Positions 1-9,716 are shown, counted from the first letter of the stretch. The stretch: DNA of 64,000 bases from an uncultured Nitrospira sp. (GCA_902500805.1 CABVSA010000001.1:1-64000), one strand, 5' to 3'. Program-made: numbers and translations. Notes: generated by a model from the letters alone, not told the origin.

Positions 1-166
1 GTCGGCGATGTGAGGCTACACTTCATGGCGTCCACTCTTGACAACCGAGGTCATGCGGTGACATCTCGTTCTGCCCGGGCACTACTCTAGCCCTCCATCT
101 TGCCTCTCTTTATCTCCAGCCTTTAGGATGGCATGAATACAGATTGGCCACACAGGGAATGATTTC

Positions 167-811
167 ATGGAACCAACTTTTTGGCACAACCGCTGGCAAA
201 CGAATCAGACGGGATGGCACGAGCGTGCCGTCAACCCGCTGCTGATCACCCACTTCCCTTCCCTTGAGGTACCCCCTGGTGGACGTGCCTTTGTCCCGCT
301 CTGTGGGAAGTCACTCGATCTCGGCTGGCTCCTGGCTCAAGGCTATGCAGTCGCTGGGGCGGAACTGAGTGAACTGGCTGTGACACAGCTCTTTGCTGAG
401 CTGGGAATGGAACCGAGGATTTCAGAAGTCGGACAACACAAACTCTTTCGCGGAGAGAAGATCGATATTTTTGTGGGTGACCTCTTCGAGCTGTCCCGCG
501 AGGTCCTCGGCCCTGTCGATGCAGTTTATGACCGGGCTGCATTAGTCGCACTCCCAGAGACCATGAGGGTCCAGTACACCACCCATCTCAAAAGCATCAC
601 ATCGTTGGCCCCACAACTCGTCATTGGTTATGAATACGACCAGACCGTCGTGCCAGGGCCTCCGTTTTCCGTGACTCCCGATGAGCTCCATCGCCATTAC
701 AACCATGAGTACACTCTGACGCCCCTGGCCCGTATCGACATCCCGAATGGGCTCAAGGGAAAGTGCCCCGCCACGGAACATGTTTGGCGATTGGAGAAAC
801 GACCGGTCTAA
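167..811 (+). CDS. tpm: Thiopurine S-methyltransferase family protein
   Basis: Predicted SAM-dependent methyltransferase of the TPMT family, a cytosolic enzyme that methylates thiopurines and, in bacteria, tellurium or selenium oxyanions. The 214 residues match the usual bacterial length (about 215). Visible hallmarks are the N-terminal FWHNRW region with a second Trp near 17, the SAM-binding stretch VPLCGKSLDL (about 44-53), the acidic residue in AGAELS (about 63-68), and YDRAALVALP near 120-130. The ATG is preceded by AGGGAA at good spacing. It stands alone and is convergent with the next gene. The true substrate cannot be told from sequence. Confidence 0.9.
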   Translation: MEPTFWHNRWQTNQTGWHERAVNPLLITHFPSLEVPPGGRAFVPLCGKSLDLGWLLAQGYAVAGAELSELAVTQLFAELGMEPRISEVGQHKLFRGEKIDIFVGDLFELSREVLGPVDAVYDRAALVALPETMRVQYTTHLKSITSLAPQLVIGYEYDQTVVPGPPFSVTPDELHRHYNHEYTLTPLARIDIPNGLKGKCPATEHVWRLEKRPV

Positions 812-839
812 GAAAAGAAGAGGGCGGGAATATTTTCTA

Positions 840-1583
840 TTACACTCCGATAGCCAAACGGACGGGATGGACGGTTTCCTGAATTCCGTACGGCCCGGTT
901 GATTCCACCCGCTCAGGATCCGCATACGTCCCGAACAGCCGATCCCATACAGTAAACAGCACTCCGAAATTTGCCCCAGCCCTTCCAAGCTCTTTCAGGT
1001 GGTGCACCCGATGATAGCGAGGCGTGACCAAGAGCCACTCCAGCTTCCTCGATTGCCAAGTCACGTTCATGTGCATCCAGTTATTGGTCAGCACCATCAG
1101 GTAGGAGTAGAGCGGGAAAAATAATGCGGGCACCGGCTTGAGCAGTGGGAACGCCAGCAAATACGGTACATTGGCAAGGACAACTTGTGGAAAGCTCGCC
1201 CGAACACCGGCCAACCAGTACAACTCCGTTGGCGCATGGTGCCATCGATGGATCGCCCACCCCCAGGACGTATGCCAAAACCGATGCATCCAATAGCCGA
1301 TTCCGTCGAGAACGAACAGGAACACGATCAGTTTGAAACCGAATGGAAGTGCCTGCCAACGCCAATAGGAGTAATGCGGAAACGGGATTTTGTTTGTCAC
1401 CTGTGCAGCGAAGACGAAGAAGATCTGGTACGTGGTGAGGGCTGCCACATCCGGCAGGAACACCTGAAGATAGTGGACTGGACGTGTGGCCCAACAATAC
1501 TCCGTCGCGAAAAAGAGCAGGCCGATTCCCCAATAGATGGCGATCCCTTCCCACGCAAACGTATCAGCAATCGCGTCGAGCAT
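840..1583 (-). CDS. Sterol desaturase / fatty acid hydroxylase family membrane protein
   Basis: Integral membrane di-iron oxygenase of the fatty acid hydroxylase superfamily. The three histidine clusters expected for the metal site are visible in order: HRFWH, then HRWHH, then HRVHH near the C-terminus, among several hydrophobic segments. The start is uncertain. The ATG at 1583 is chosen because GAGGT lies about 8 nt upstream and the protein then begins directly before the first membrane helix (247 residues). In-frame alternatives lie at 1601, 1637 and 1655 (a TTG). The lipid substrate is unknown. It ends facing tpm with only 28 bp between. Confidence 0.8.
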   Translation of the reverse strand: MLDAIADTFAWEGIAIYWGIGLLFFATEYCWATRPVHYLQVFLPDVAALTTYQIFFVFAAQVTNKIPFPHYSYWRWQALPFGFKLIVFLFVLDGIGYWMHRFWHTSWGWAIHRWHHAPTELYWLAGVRASFPQVVLANVPYLLAFPLLKPVPALFFPLYSYLMVLTNNWMHMNVTWQSRKLEWLLVTPRYHRVHHLKELGRAGANFGVLFTVWDRLFGTYADPERVESTGPYGIQETVHPVRLAIGV

Positions 1584-1844
1584 TATGGTGACCTCGGACA
1601 TGTAACTATTAAAAGGCAAGGCGGGAGAATCGCTCATCCTGAAGGCGTCGGTCAAGTCAGTAGGGCTACATCAAAAGTAGGGGACTTTCCTGGCCACGAG
1701 AAGGATTCTCATCACTCCATGACCATGACAAGAAGATTGATACACGCTAGGAGAGCTCGCTACTTGGAGAGCATTTTGAAGCAGAGCTGTACGGTTAGTT
1801 GACACAATTCTCGGTGCTTGGCGAAAGCGCCTGGCAAGTAGCCT

Positions 1845-2936
1845 TTACACATTAAACCGGAAATAGACAATATCTGCTTCTTTGATGACGTAATCTTTAC
1901 CCTCGAGGCGGAAGAGGCCCTTCTCCTTCACCTTGGCTTCAGACCCGCAGGCCAGCAGATCGTCGTAGTGATAGACCTCGGCGCGAATGAAGCCCCGTTC
2001 CATATCGGAGTGAATCTTGCCCGCCGCTTGTGGGGCTTTGGTGTTTCTGGGAATCGGCCAGGCGCGAGACTCGGTGTCTCCGGCGGTGAAAAACGTCACC
2101 AAATCCAGCAAGCTATAGGCTTCACGCGTCAGCCGGACCAGTCCTGATTCGGTCAATCCCATTTCACTTAAGAAGTCCGTCCGTTCGCTTTCAGGTAACG
2201 ATGAGAGCTCCGCTTCAAGCTGCCCACAGATCGTGACAACTCTGGCCCCTCGCTTGGCAGCAAAGTCTCGCACCGTCTGGACCATGGCTTCGTCGGCATT
2301 CTTACCTTCCGAGACGTTGGCCACAAACAGCACCGGCTTCGCGGAAAGCAGCTGACATTCCGTGAGGATCGCCCGTTCCTCTGCCGGGTATTCCCGATTA
2401 CCCAACCACTCACCCTTGTCGAGCAAGCCGATGAGCTTGGTAAGGAACTCCACTTCAAAGGCCGCCTTCTTGTCACCGGCCCGAACTTTCTTTTCGGTCT
2501 TCTGCTTCCGCCGATCGAGCGTCTCGAGATCGGAAAGCATGAGTTCCGTTTCGATTACCCCAATGTCTCGAAGAGGATCCACTCCGCCGCTGACATGGAC
2601 CACATCGGTGCCCTGAAAACAACGTACGACATGCAATAACGCATCGACTTCTCGGATGTGACCAAGGAACTGATTGCCGAGCCCTTCACCTTTACTGGCT
2701 CCTTCGACCAGCCCGGCGATGTCCCGCACTTCCAGGGTGCTGTAGGTGGTCTTCTTCGAGGCAAAGACCTCCGTCAATTTGACCAGTCGAGGATCCGGCA
2801 CCAGTGCCACGCCGGTATTGGGATCCACCGTGGCGAACGGATAGTTCGCCGCAAGTGCCCCACCACCGGTGAGTGCGTTGAAGACCGTTGTTTTACCAAC
2901 GTTGGGAAGCCCGATCATGCCGCAACAGAGTCCCAT
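1845..2936 (-). CDS. ychF: Redox-regulated ATPase YchF (OLA1 family)
   Basis: Ribosome-associated P-loop NTPase of the Obg/OLA1 family. P-loop GLPNVGKT is at residues 9-16 and the switch II motif DIAGL follows near 75. NVSE replaces the GTPase NKxD motif, which in this family goes with ATP rather than GTP use. The last ~80 residues form the TGS domain. At 363 residues it has the standard family length. It is the last gene of the ispE-prs-rplY-pth-ychF block, 57 bp after pth, and the spacer consists of heptad repeats. Confidence 0.97.
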   Translation of the reverse strand: MGLCCGMIGLPNVGKTTVFNALTGGGALAANYPFATVDPNTGVALVPDPRLVKLTEVFASKKTTYSTLEVRDIAGLVEGASKGEGLGNQFLGHIREVDALLHVVRCFQGTDVVHVSGGVDPLRDIGVIETELMLSDLETLDRRKQKTEKKVRAGDKKAAFEVEFLTKLIGLLDKGEWLGNREYPAEERAILTECQLLSAKPVLFVANVSEGKNADEAMVQTVRDFAAKRGARVVTICGQLEAELSSLPESERTDFLSEMGLTESGLVRLTREAYSLLDLVTFFTAGDTESRAWPIPRNTKAPQAAGKIHSDMERGFIRAEVYHYDDLLACGSEAKVKEKGLFRLEGKDYVIKEADIVYFRFNV

Positions 2937-2944
2937 ATTTCTCC

Positions 2945-3007
2945 AGTTCTAAGTGTTGAGTTCTGAGTGCTGAGTTTCCTCAACACTACTCACTCACAAC
3001 TCACCAC
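2945..3007. repeat. Degenerate 7-bp tandem repeats between pth and ychF
   Basis: The spacer reads as consecutive heptamers: AGTTCTA, AGTGTTG, AGTTCTG, AGTGCTG, AGTTTCC, then the opposite-sense TCAACAC, TACTCAC, TCACAAC, TCACCAC. The last units run into the end of pth and supply its final codons. Because the sense flips midway, the RNA could fold (AGTGTTGAG pairs with CTCAACACT). A comparable heptad array lies at 51125-51159. Function unknown. Confidence 0.6.
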
Positions 3008-3578
3008 TTCTGCTTTCTTCACGGACATTGAACTGATTCATCGCAACATCTGGCCCTCGATGGATCAGACACTCCAGCGCATCGACCACTCGCTCTAGAC
3101 ATGGTGCAAAGACCGCCAGCTCGTCGTTTGGGACCGGTTCCAACACATAGTCCGCAGCATCCCGACCCGGTGCAGGCCGACCGACTCCAATCTTGAGTCT
3201 GATAAATTGCGGAGTGCCCAGCGCTTCGATGAGGGACTTGATCCCGTTATGCCCCCCATAGCCTCCGGAAAGTTTGATCCGTAGCCGGCCCGGCTCTAAA
3301 TCGAGATCATCATGGACGACGATAAGCTCGTTGGGAGTGAGGGAATACTCTCTCAGGAGACCCTTCACGGGAGGACCGGAACAGTTCATCCAGTCGAGGA
3401 GACCAGCCAACTCGATCAGTTCTCTTCCCAACCGTCCAGAACCTCGCTGTGCGGTCCCACGCGGTGAGAGCCGGATCGACCATCGAGCGGCAGCCCGCTC
3501 GATGGCCCACATTCCGACATTGTGACGGGTCTGGGCATAGGCCTTTCCCGGATTGCCCAGTCCAACAAGCAGACGCAA
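2994..3578 (-). CDS. pth: Peptidyl-tRNA hydrolase
   Basis: Releases tRNA from peptidyl-tRNA that drops off the ribosome (Pth1 family, cytosolic, 194 residues, normal length). The N-terminal LVGLGNPGKxYxxTRHNVG block contains the catalytic His at residue 19. WMNCSG and VVHDDLDL supply the other conserved Asn and Asp, and the glycine-rich GGYGGHNGIKS follows. The start codon is TTG, two bases after the rplY stop, so translation is probably coupled to rplY. The last codons fall inside a heptad repeat array, so the C-terminal tail is probably not conserved. Confidence 0.96.
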   Translation of the reverse strand: MRLLVGLGNPGKAYAQTRHNVGMWAIERAAARWSIRLSPRGTAQRGSGRLGRELIELAGLLDWMNCSGPPVKGLLREYSLTPNELIVVHDDLDLEPGRLRIKLSGGYGGHNGIKSLIEALGTPQFIRLKIGVGRPAPGRDAADYVLEPVPNDELAVFAPCLERVVDALECLIHRGPDVAMNQFNVREESRSGEL

Positions 3579-3580
3579 CG

Positions 3581-4360
3581 TTACTTCTTCTTTTCAGCTT
3601 CTTTCTTCTCGGCTTTGGGCGCGGCAGCCGCGTCTTTCTTGTCTCCGCCCTTGGCGTCAGCAGCAGGCGCTGCCGCCCCTGCCTTGGCGGGCTCGGCCCC
3701 AGCTCCTTCAGCTCCAGCCTCTTTGCCTTTCGCCAGGACTTCCGGTTCACCTGCAGCACCTGCACCACTGGTCAGCAAGGCCTCGAGCTTCGCATCAGAC
3801 ATCGGCGCCGCGACACTGACAACCATCTGGTCAGGCTCATCTAAGAAACGGACTCCGTCACGCGCCCCAATTTCCTTCACATGGATACCGCTCCCAATGG
3901 TCAAGGCTGACGCATCCACTTCGATGTGATCAGGCAATGCAGCGGGCAAACATTCGACGTGTATGTCGCGCATGTTGTGGTGCAACACACCGCCTTCCTT
4001 CACTCCAGCGGGAATGCTGCCGATGACCTTGACCGGCACTTTGACTCGAATCGGTTTACTCATGGAAATTTCAAAGAGATCGGCATGCAACAACGCTCCC
4101 GTCACCGGATCTACTTGATAGTCTCGCAAGAGTGCGGTACGGCTCGGCTTGGACTTGGCCCCACTGACCGTCAGTGAAATCAACGCAGTACTGCCCGCGT
4201 GGGACTTCAGAATCTTGACCAAGTCGTCTGGGTTGGCGATCAGGGAGAGACATTCATCCTGGCCGTACAACACCGCCGGAATTTTCCCGGCCCGTCGCAT
4301 CGACCGCGCAGCTCCCTTACCCGCTTGTTCTCGCACCGCTACTGTCAAATCGAATTTCAT
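3581..4360 (-). CDS. rplY: 50S ribosomal protein L25 / Ctc
   Basis: 5S rRNA-binding ribosomal protein of the long L25/Ctc type. The N-terminal L25 domain (about 1-95) is followed by the Ctc beta-barrel domain (about 96-190). The last ~65 residues are a low-complexity tail of Ala, Gly, Lys and Glu, probably disordered, which makes the protein (259 residues) longer than most. A strong GGAGGAG precedes the ATG. It sits between prs and pth, a very common arrangement. Confidence 0.96.
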   Translation of the reverse strand: MKFDLTVAVREQAGKGAARSMRRAGKIPAVLYGQDECLSLIANPDDLVKILKSHAGSTALISLTVSGAKSKPSRTALLRDYQVDPVTGALLHADLFEISMSKPIRVKVPVKVIGSIPAGVKEGGVLHHNMRDIHVECLPAALPDHIEVDASALTIGSGIHVKEIGARDGVRFLDEPDQMVVSVAAPMSDAKLEALLTSGAGAAGEPEVLAKGKEAGAEGAGAEPAKAGAAAPAADAKGGDKKDAAAAPKAEKKEAEKKK

Positions 4361-4411
4361 GATTCTCCTCCGTCTCCCCAGCTTTCAGCACAACACCTAG
4401 CCCAGACCGGG

Positions 4412-5353
4412 CTAGGCAAATAGTGAACTCACCGACTCATCTTCATGAATGCGCCTGATCGCTTCGCCTAAGAGCGGCGCCACCGACAATTGATGCAACT
4501 TCGGACAGATCAACTCTTTCCCTCGCAACGGAATGCTGTTGGTGATCACCACTTGGGAAAGACACGACGACTGCAATCGTTCCAGCGCCGGCCCGGACAA
4601 GACCGCATGGGTACAGGCGGTCATCACCTCCCGCGCACCATGATCGAGACAAGCCTGAGCCCCCTGAACGATCGTACCCGCCGTATCGATCATGTCATCA
4701 AGAAGGAGGACTTGCTTCCCCTGCACATCCCCGATGATATTCATGATCTGGGCTTGATTGGGACCTTCTCGGCGTTTATCAATGATCGCCAGGTTGGCCT
4801 GAATCCGTTTGGCTAAGGCCCGGGCTCGCTCCACCCCCCCGGCATCGGGAGAAACCACGACGAGATCGGTCATTTGTTTTTTGATGATGTAGTCCAGCAA
4901 GACCGGAAGTGCGTACAAATGATCAACCGGCACGTTAAAGAATCCCTGGATTTGTCCGGCATGAAGATCCATCGAGAGCACACGATCGGCCCCGGCCGTG
5001 GTCATCAGATCCGCGACCAACTTGGCGGTAATGGGAACACGGGGTTGATCCTTCCGATCCTGACGGGCATATCCAAAATACGGGATCACCGCCGTGATAC
5101 GATTGGCGGATGAACGTTTCAACGCATCGATGATGATCAGCAACTCCATCAAAGAATCGTTGACCGGCTGACAACAGGACTGCACAACGAAGACATCGGC
5201 GCCCCGAACATTTTCGTCGATCTTGACACGGATCTCGCCATCGCTAAATGAAGAGACCGTCGCTTCTCCTAACTTTTGCCCAAGGTACGCGCATATCTCA
5301 TGCGCAAGCGCAAGATTGGCGTTGCCAGAGAAAATCTTCAATTCTCTGTTCAT
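4412..5353 (-). CDS. prs: Ribose-phosphate pyrophosphokinase
   Basis: Makes PRPP from ribose 5-phosphate and ATP for nucleotide, histidine, tryptophan and NAD synthesis. The 313-residue length is typical. Recognisable segments are the N-terminal [12 protein letters not shown] block, the metal-binding [11 protein letters not shown] stretch, the flexible [12 protein letters not shown] loop and the PRPP-binding loop DDMIDTAGT (about 220-228). AGGAAGG precedes the ATG. A likely promoter lies 140 bp upstream, so prs starts a transcript of its own that continues into rplY-pth-ychF. Confidence 0.98.
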   Translation of the reverse strand: MNRELKIFSGNANLALAHEICAYLGQKLGEATVSSFSDGEIRVKIDENVRGADVFVVQSCCQPVNDSLMELLIIIDALKRSSANRITAVIPYFGYARQDRKDQPRVPITAKLVADLMTTAGADRVLSMDLHAGQIQGFFNVPVDHLYALPVLLDYIIKKQMTDLVVVSPDAGGVERARALAKRIQANLAIIDKRREGPNQAQIMNIIGDVQGKQVLLLDDMIDTAGTIVQGAQACLDHGAREVMTACTHAVLSGPALERLQSSCLSQVVITNSIPLRGKELICPKLHQLSVAPLLGEAIRRIHEDESVSSLFA

Positions 5354-5379
5354 CGAACCTTCCTAACTGATCATCGCGT

Positions 5380-5445
5380 CGTTAGTCTAACGTGCTGGAT
5401 TCTCTAGTGGTTCTTGTGCGGCACGCAATGCTGATCGTGATCAGC
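5380..5445 (-). other. prs leader with two inverted repeats
   Basis: Between the predicted prs start of transcription (about 5494) and the ATG lies a leader of about 140 nt. It contains GCTGATCACGATCAGC (5430-5445, six- to seven-base arms) and the small palindrome CGTTAGACTAACG (5380-5392), read on the minus strand. No known riboswitch class was recognised. It could be an attenuator or mRNA-stability element. Confidence 0.35.
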
Positions 5446-5500
5446 TTGACAACACACGTCGCAGCACACACGACTGGGGAAACCAATCAAAGGGTGAAAC

Positions 5501-5528
5501 TGTATAAGAAATCTCCGGTCTGTGTCAA
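5501..5528 (-). promoter_or_regulatory. Sigma-70-like promoter for prs
   Basis: On the minus strand TTGACA (5523-5528) and TATACA (5501-5506) are separated by 16 bp. It lies just after the ispE stop, so prs-rplY-pth-ychF can be transcribed apart from the pil-ispE genes upstream. Confidence 0.65.
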
Positions 5529-5560
5529 TAAACGACCAGAAGAATATTGGGATCGGTCAA

Positions 5561-6469
5561 CTACGAGGGGGACGAGGTCTGTGCGACAAAAACTTTGAAC
5601 TGCGGCTCATTCATCAATAGGGCCTGTGCCTGACGAGCCTTCGCTTCATCACGAAACACCCCGAAAACGGTCGCCCCGCTCCCCGAGAGGAGCGCCAGGT
5701 CAGCCTCGAGAGCCAGCAATCGATGCTTGATCTCCTGCAGCAGGGGGTAGGCCTTAAACACCGGTCCTTCGAAGTCATTTTCTGCCGCCTCCAGCACCTG
5801 CTCCCATCCCAACTCAGCGGCTTGTTCCAGCATGGCATGGGATTGGGACAGTGGGACCACACCGGCTCGATTGGCAGTGAGCTGCTGGTACGCCCATTTC
5901 GTTTCCACCGGGAAACCCGGATTGACCAAAACAACCCATCGCGTTCCTTTGATCCGAATCGGCGCAACTTGCTCACCACGCCCTGCCACGGTCGCGGAGG
6001 GCGCAAAGAAAAAGAACGACACATCGCTCCCGAGCGTTTGGCCAATGTGCGCCATCTGTTCCGCCGACCATCCTAGACTGAACAACTGGTTCAGGCCGAT
6101 AATCGTCGCAGCCGCATCACTACTCCCACCCCCCAAGCCGGCCCCCATTGGAATCCGCTTTGCGAGAGTGATGTCCAATCCTCCTGTTTGTCCACTCTGC
6201 TCCATGACCGCCACGGCCGCACGAGAGACCAAATTGGAGTCATCCGTCTTCAACGATGGCTCGTCACAGCGCAATGTGACCCCGGAATGGGCACCAGTCA
6301 GGGCAAGAGTGATCTCGTCCTCCACCCGGACCGTCTGCATGAGCGACCAAAGATTGTGATAGCCATCCGTGCGACGATCGAGAATGCGCAGCACGAGATT
6401 GATCTTGGCAGGGGCGAACACGCGAATGGAGGGAAAAGCGGAGGTCGATGCGGGAGAAAGGTTAGTCAC
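5561..6469 (-). CDS. ispE: 4-diphosphocytidyl-2-C-methyl-D-erythritol kinase
   Basis: GHMP kinase of the MEP isoprenoid pathway, phosphorylating CDP-methylerythritol. FAPAKINLVLRI near residues 18-29 and the ATP-binding PMGAGLGGGSSDAAA motif (about 107-121) are diagnostic, and LSGSGATVFGVF near the C-terminus is the third GHMP motif. Length 302 residues. Its start overlaps the end of the sigma-54 regulator gene by 8 bp, which suggests coupled translation with a pilus regulator, an unusual partner. Confidence 0.97.
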   Translation of the reverse strand: MTNLSPASTSAFPSIRVFAPAKINLVLRILDRRTDGYHNLWSLMQTVRVEDEITLALTGAHSGVTLRCDEPSLKTDDSNLVSRAAVAVMEQSGQTGGLDITLAKRIPMGAGLGGGSSDAAATIIGLNQLFSLGWSAEQMAHIGQTLGSDVSFFFFAPSATVAGRGEQVAPIRIKGTRWVVLVNPGFPVETKWAYQQLTANRAGVVPLSQSHAMLEQAAELGWEQVLEAAENDFEGPVFKAYPLLQEIKHRLLALEADLALLSGSGATVFGVFRDEAKARQAQALLMNEPQFKVFVAQTSSPS

Positions 6470-7847
6470 GACCTCCTTTTATAGCATACTTCTCTAACCG
6501 ATACCGAAATGATCTGGTGTTCAACCGCAGCATTCGTGCCGCTTTCTTCTTGACCCACTTGGACCGTTCCAGCGCCTTGAGCAACAAATCTTTTTCGATT
6601 CCATTGATCAACCCCTCAAGATCCAGACCTTCATCGGTCAAGTCCAACGGGACCCCTTGTACGGGAGGCGGCGTCGTGGGCCGATGAAGCCAGCCGCGCA
6701 CATCAGCATCCGTTACCGGTCCGTCCACAGAGAATGCCACGACTCGCTCGATCAGATTTTCCAGTTCACGGACGTTGCCGCGCCATTCGTGTTCTAATAG
6801 AACGTGTATCGCGTCGGGACTGAATACCGGCTTTGGCTTCCCACTTTCTTTCGCAAATCGCTCCAGAAAATGATTGACGAGTAGTGGGATATCACCCGTT
6901 CGCATTCGTAATGGTGGAAGCCGGATGGGGATGACGTCCAGGCGATAGTAGAGATCCTCCCGAAAAGAACCGTCCGCCACGGCTTTCTCAAGATCCTTAT
7001 TGGTGGCGGCCACCACACGCACGTCGACTTTAATGTCTTGACTGCCTCCCACTCGACGAAATTCTCGCTCCTGAATCACTCGGAGCAATTTCACTTGAAT
7101 AGTCGGCGTCGTGTCCCCGATTTCATCAAGAAAGATCGTTCCGCCGTTTGCGATCTCGAACAACCCTGCTTTATTCGCGATCGCCCCGGTGAATGATCCC
7201 TTCATGTGGCCGAAGAGCTCGCTCTCCAGCAAGGTTTCCGGCACAGCACTACAGTTCACCGCCACAAACGGCAAGGCGCTTCTTACGCTGTTGTAGTGAA
7301 TCGCGCGAGCGACTAATTCTTTCCCCGTTCCACTTTCTCCGCAAATCAGCACGTTGCTTTTCGAGTCCGCAACCTTCCGCACGACCTCGAACACTCTTTG
7401 TATCGCCTCACTCTGACCGACCAACTGCGCGAATGACGACTGACTCGCCATTTCTCGTTTGAGTAACATGTTCTCGGTCGTCAGGCGCCGCTTTTCCAAC
7501 GCATTCCGGATGATCAACTGCACTTCATCCACTTGAAAAGGTTTCGTTAGATAATCATAGGCTCCCTGCTTCATCGCTTCGACGGCTGAGTCCGCACTCG
7601 CGAAGGCGGTGATGATCAACACCACCGTTTCAGGAGAGGCCGATTTGACCGCTTTAAGGACTTCCATCCCGTCAACCTTCGGCATGCGCAGATCGGTGAT
7701 GACCAGATCGAAGATCTCCTTCTGTAGTAACTCAACGGCATCCTCACCGTCCATGGCGATGGTCACGGCATACCCGGCCCGTTTGAGCATGATGCTCAAA
7801 ACCTCGCGCAGGCTTTGTTCATCATCGACGACTAAAATCTTTTCCAC
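6462..7847 (-). CDS. Sigma-54-dependent response regulator (PilR/NtrC-like)
   Basis: Bacterial enhancer-binding protein with three parts. The receiver (1-120) has acidic residues at 8-9, phospho-acceptor Asp52 and Lys102. The AAA+ domain (about 140-370) has Walker A GESGTGKE (170-177), a sigma-54 contact loop reading GSFTGA (217-222) instead of GAFTGA, and Walker B with FLDEIGD (239-245). A Fis-type helix-turn-helix ends the 461 residues. The gene overlaps the histidine kinase by 16 bp and lies close to pilC, so PilR is the most likely identity. Its targets (e.g. pilA) are not in the window. Confidence 0.9.
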   Translation of the reverse strand: MEKILVVDDEQSLREVLSIMLKRAGYAVTIAMDGEDAVELLQKEIFDLVITDLRMPKVDGMEVLKAVKSASPETVVLIITAFASADSAVEAMKQGAYDYLTKPFQVDEVQLIIRNALEKRRLTTENMLLKREMASQSSFAQLVGQSEAIQRVFEVVRKVADSKSNVLICGESGTGKELVARAIHYNSVRSALPFVAVNCSAVPETLLESELFGHMKGSFTGAIANKAGLFEIANGGTIFLDEIGDTTPTIQVKLLRVIQEREFRRVGGSQDIKVDVRVVAATNKDLEKAVADGSFREDLYYRLDVIPIRLPPLRMRTGDIPLLVNHFLERFAKESGKPKPVFSPDAIHVLLEHEWRGNVRELENLIERVVAFSVDGPVTDADVRGWLHRPTTPPPVQGVPLDLTDEGLDLEGLINGIEKDLLLKALERSKWVKKKAARMLRLNTRSFRYRLEKYAIKGGRD

Positions 7848-9526
7848 GGCTCTCTTCCCTCATGCCAGAGTCTGACCCCAGAATCTGCGGTACGAGGCAA
7901 ACAGACCCCGAACCGTGTTCCCAGCCCTTCCTCACTCTCTACTTTGATCCACCCACCATGAAGATCCACGATACGATGGACCGCCGCCAATCCTAATCCG
8001 GACCCGCTCTTCTTGGTGGTAAAGAACGGCAGAAAAATCTTATCGAGGTTCTTCTTCGGAATGCCTTCTCCCGTATCATGAAACGACACCTCAATCACAT
8101 CGGCTTTCCGACCCGCCACATCCACCTTTCGGCATCCGGTTGAGACCGTCAACTGACCGCCCTTGGGCATCGCATCAAAGGCGTTCACGGCAAAATTCCA
8201 GAACACTTGTTTCATCTGATCCTGATCCACTTGTGCGGGCAGTGTGTCGGAACACGGAGCAGTCACAACAGTGATGTTCGGTCTCGTTCGTGCTTCATGT
8301 TGTACCAGATCAAACGTCTCAGCAAGGACTTTGTTCAAATCACACTCGACCAAATTCAGAGCCGGAGGCCTGGCATACTGCAAGAACTCGGTAATGATGG
8401 CATTCAGCCGAGTGGCTTCTCGTACGGCAATCTCCACCAACCGTTGACTCGTTTCGTCGGTCTGGACGTCTTTCCTAAGCATTTGCATCGCACCGGCGAG
8501 AGCACCGAGCGGATTTCGAATTTCATGCGCCATCCCCGCCGACATTTCTCCAAGGCTGGCAAGCCACTCCTTCCGTCGCATTTCCTCTTCTAAATCACGG
8601 ATCTGTGTGAGATCCTTACAGACGCCCACCAGGCCAGTCGTTTCGCCTTGCTCGTGCAGGGGGCCAAGGGTCATGCCGAGAATCAGCCGATTCCCATCAG
8701 CCCGTTTACACTCGACCTCGAATCTCAGATTATGGGACACACGTTCAGCCCCCTCGTTCTCTAAACCCTCTGGCTGCCAGTTGAAGACTTCGCGCCAAGG
8801 GCGCCCGTGGACTTGCTTGCTGCTATAGCCGGTCGCTTCTTCGGCGGCAGGATTGAATGACGTGATCAGGCCATGCGCATCGGTTGTGAACACTCCGCTG
8901 CTGATGCTGTTCACGATGTTCTCATGGAACGCTCGCAGACGATGGAGCCCCTGCTCTTTTTCTCGGAGCGATTGATCCGCCGTCCGCAATTGATCCGCAA
9001 GGGCGCCACTCAGGAACCCGACGACCAGAAACGCCAGCGCATACACGCCGAACGCCTGAAGCGTCTCTGCGGCACTCAGTCGGGTATGAGGAAGCCACCC
9101 CCAGGTCTCCGTAAGACCGTACAGCTGCAAGTTAGTAAGAAGTCCGAACAGGATGATGCAGAGGCTTGCCGTCAACAGGCCGACTCGACGCCGTGGTACC
9201 AAGCTTGCCACGGTCACGCTGATGACGTAGAGCACGGCAAAGGGACTTTCAATTCCGCCTGTTCGTGCAATCAGCACAGACTCAACGATAAAATCTATGG
9301 CGATCTGCCCCCACGCAAACCGCACAAGTACTTCTAGACGAACGAGATGTTGCAGGATGAGGGCGTAGAGGATCGTGGCCGCATAGGTAAAGACGATCAA
9401 GGCATAGAACGTTTCGACGCGCTCGCCTTTCGTCACCTGGAATGCAAGAGAGAGCCCCAAGAGCAGCGTAACAAGAACGACCCGCCAGCCCATCAACCAA
9501 TAGATTCTGGTCTTGATCTCGTCCAC
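7832..9526 (-). CDS. PAS-domain membrane sensor histidine kinase (PilS-like)
   Basis: Sensor partner of the adjacent sigma-54 regulator. About six hydrophobic segments occupy residues 10-175, followed by a PAS domain (about 200-310) and a HisKA dimerisation helix with the phosphorylated His334 in MAHEIRNPLG. The HATPase domain carries NAFDAMPKGG, DTGEGIP and GSGLGLAA. PilS kinases share this polytopic N-terminus plus PAS layout. The GTG start is preceded by AAGGTGA. The signal sensed is unknown. Confidence 0.9.
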   Translation of the reverse strand: MDEIKTRIYWLMGWRVVLVTLLLGLSLAFQVTKGERVETFYALIVFTYAATILYALILQHLVRLEVLVRFAWGQIAIDFIVESVLIARTGGIESPFAVLYVISVTVASLVPRRRVGLLTASLCIILFGLLTNLQLYGLTETWGWLPHTRLSAAETLQAFGVYALAFLVVGFLSGALADQLRTADQSLREKEQGLHRLRAFHENIVNSISSGVFTTDAHGLITSFNPAAEEATGYSSKQVHGRPWREVFNWQPEGLENEGAERVSHNLRFEVECKRADGNRLILGMTLGPLHEQGETTGLVGVCKDLTQIRDLEEEMRRKEWLASLGEMSAGMAHEIRNPLGALAGAMQMLRKDVQTDETSQRLVEIAVREATRLNAIITEFLQYARPPALNLVECDLNKVLAETFDLVQHEARTRPNITVVTAPCSDTLPAQVDQDQMKQVFWNFAVNAFDAMPKGGQLTVSTGCRKVDVAGRKADVIEVSFHDTGEGIPKKNLDKIFLPFFTTKKSGSGLGLAAVHRIVDLHGGWIKVESEEGLGTRFGVCLPRTADSGVRLWHEGREPWKRF

Positions 9527-9561
9527 GCAGTGATCACCTTCTAGTCAGGCCATTGTCCTCC

Positions 9562-9580
9562 GTCGAGTGAGCAACTCGAC
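9562..9580 (-). promoter_or_regulatory. Inverted repeat upstream of the histidine kinase gene
   Basis: A perfect 7-bp inverted repeat GTCGAGT/ACTCGAC with a 5-base centre lies about 36 bp before the GTG start of the kinase gene. It could be an operator half-site pair or an mRNA hairpin just ahead of the ribosome binding site. No regulator can be assigned. Confidence 0.35.
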
Positions 9581-9675
9581 TAGAACGGCCATCGCCGCTG
9601 AAAGGCCTATGGGCGGGAACGATACCGCTAGAATTTACCGCAATAAGGATGGATAAACGTCTGACCAGCTTGACT

Positions 9676-9710
9676 CACGAGGTGGGCAGGAAGAATCACC
9701 CACCTCCGTG
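9676..9710 (-). terminator. Possible pilC transcription terminator hairpin
   Basis: Directly after the pilC stop the minus strand has an 8-bp perfect stem (GAGGTGGG, 9679-9686, with CCCACCTC, 9699-9706) around a 12-base loop, extended by CACG/CGTG with one bulge. There is no T-run after it, so it may act through Rho or only attenuate read-through into the two-component genes. Confidence 0.45.
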
Positions 9711-9716
9711 CATGCA

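Noticed and set aside
1..166. TTGACA at 38-43 as promoter for tpm
   Set aside because: The -10 position 17 bp downstream reads ACATCT and the gene starts more than 100 bp later; too weak to call.
1820..1831. Hairpin GGCG-AAAG-CGCC after ychF as a terminator
   Set aside because: Only a 4-bp stem and no T-run on the minus strand.
5354..5560. A tRNA gene between ispE and prs, often found there
   Set aside because: No T-loop GTTCGA/ATC with a matching acceptor stem on either strand; the space is filled by a promoter and leader.
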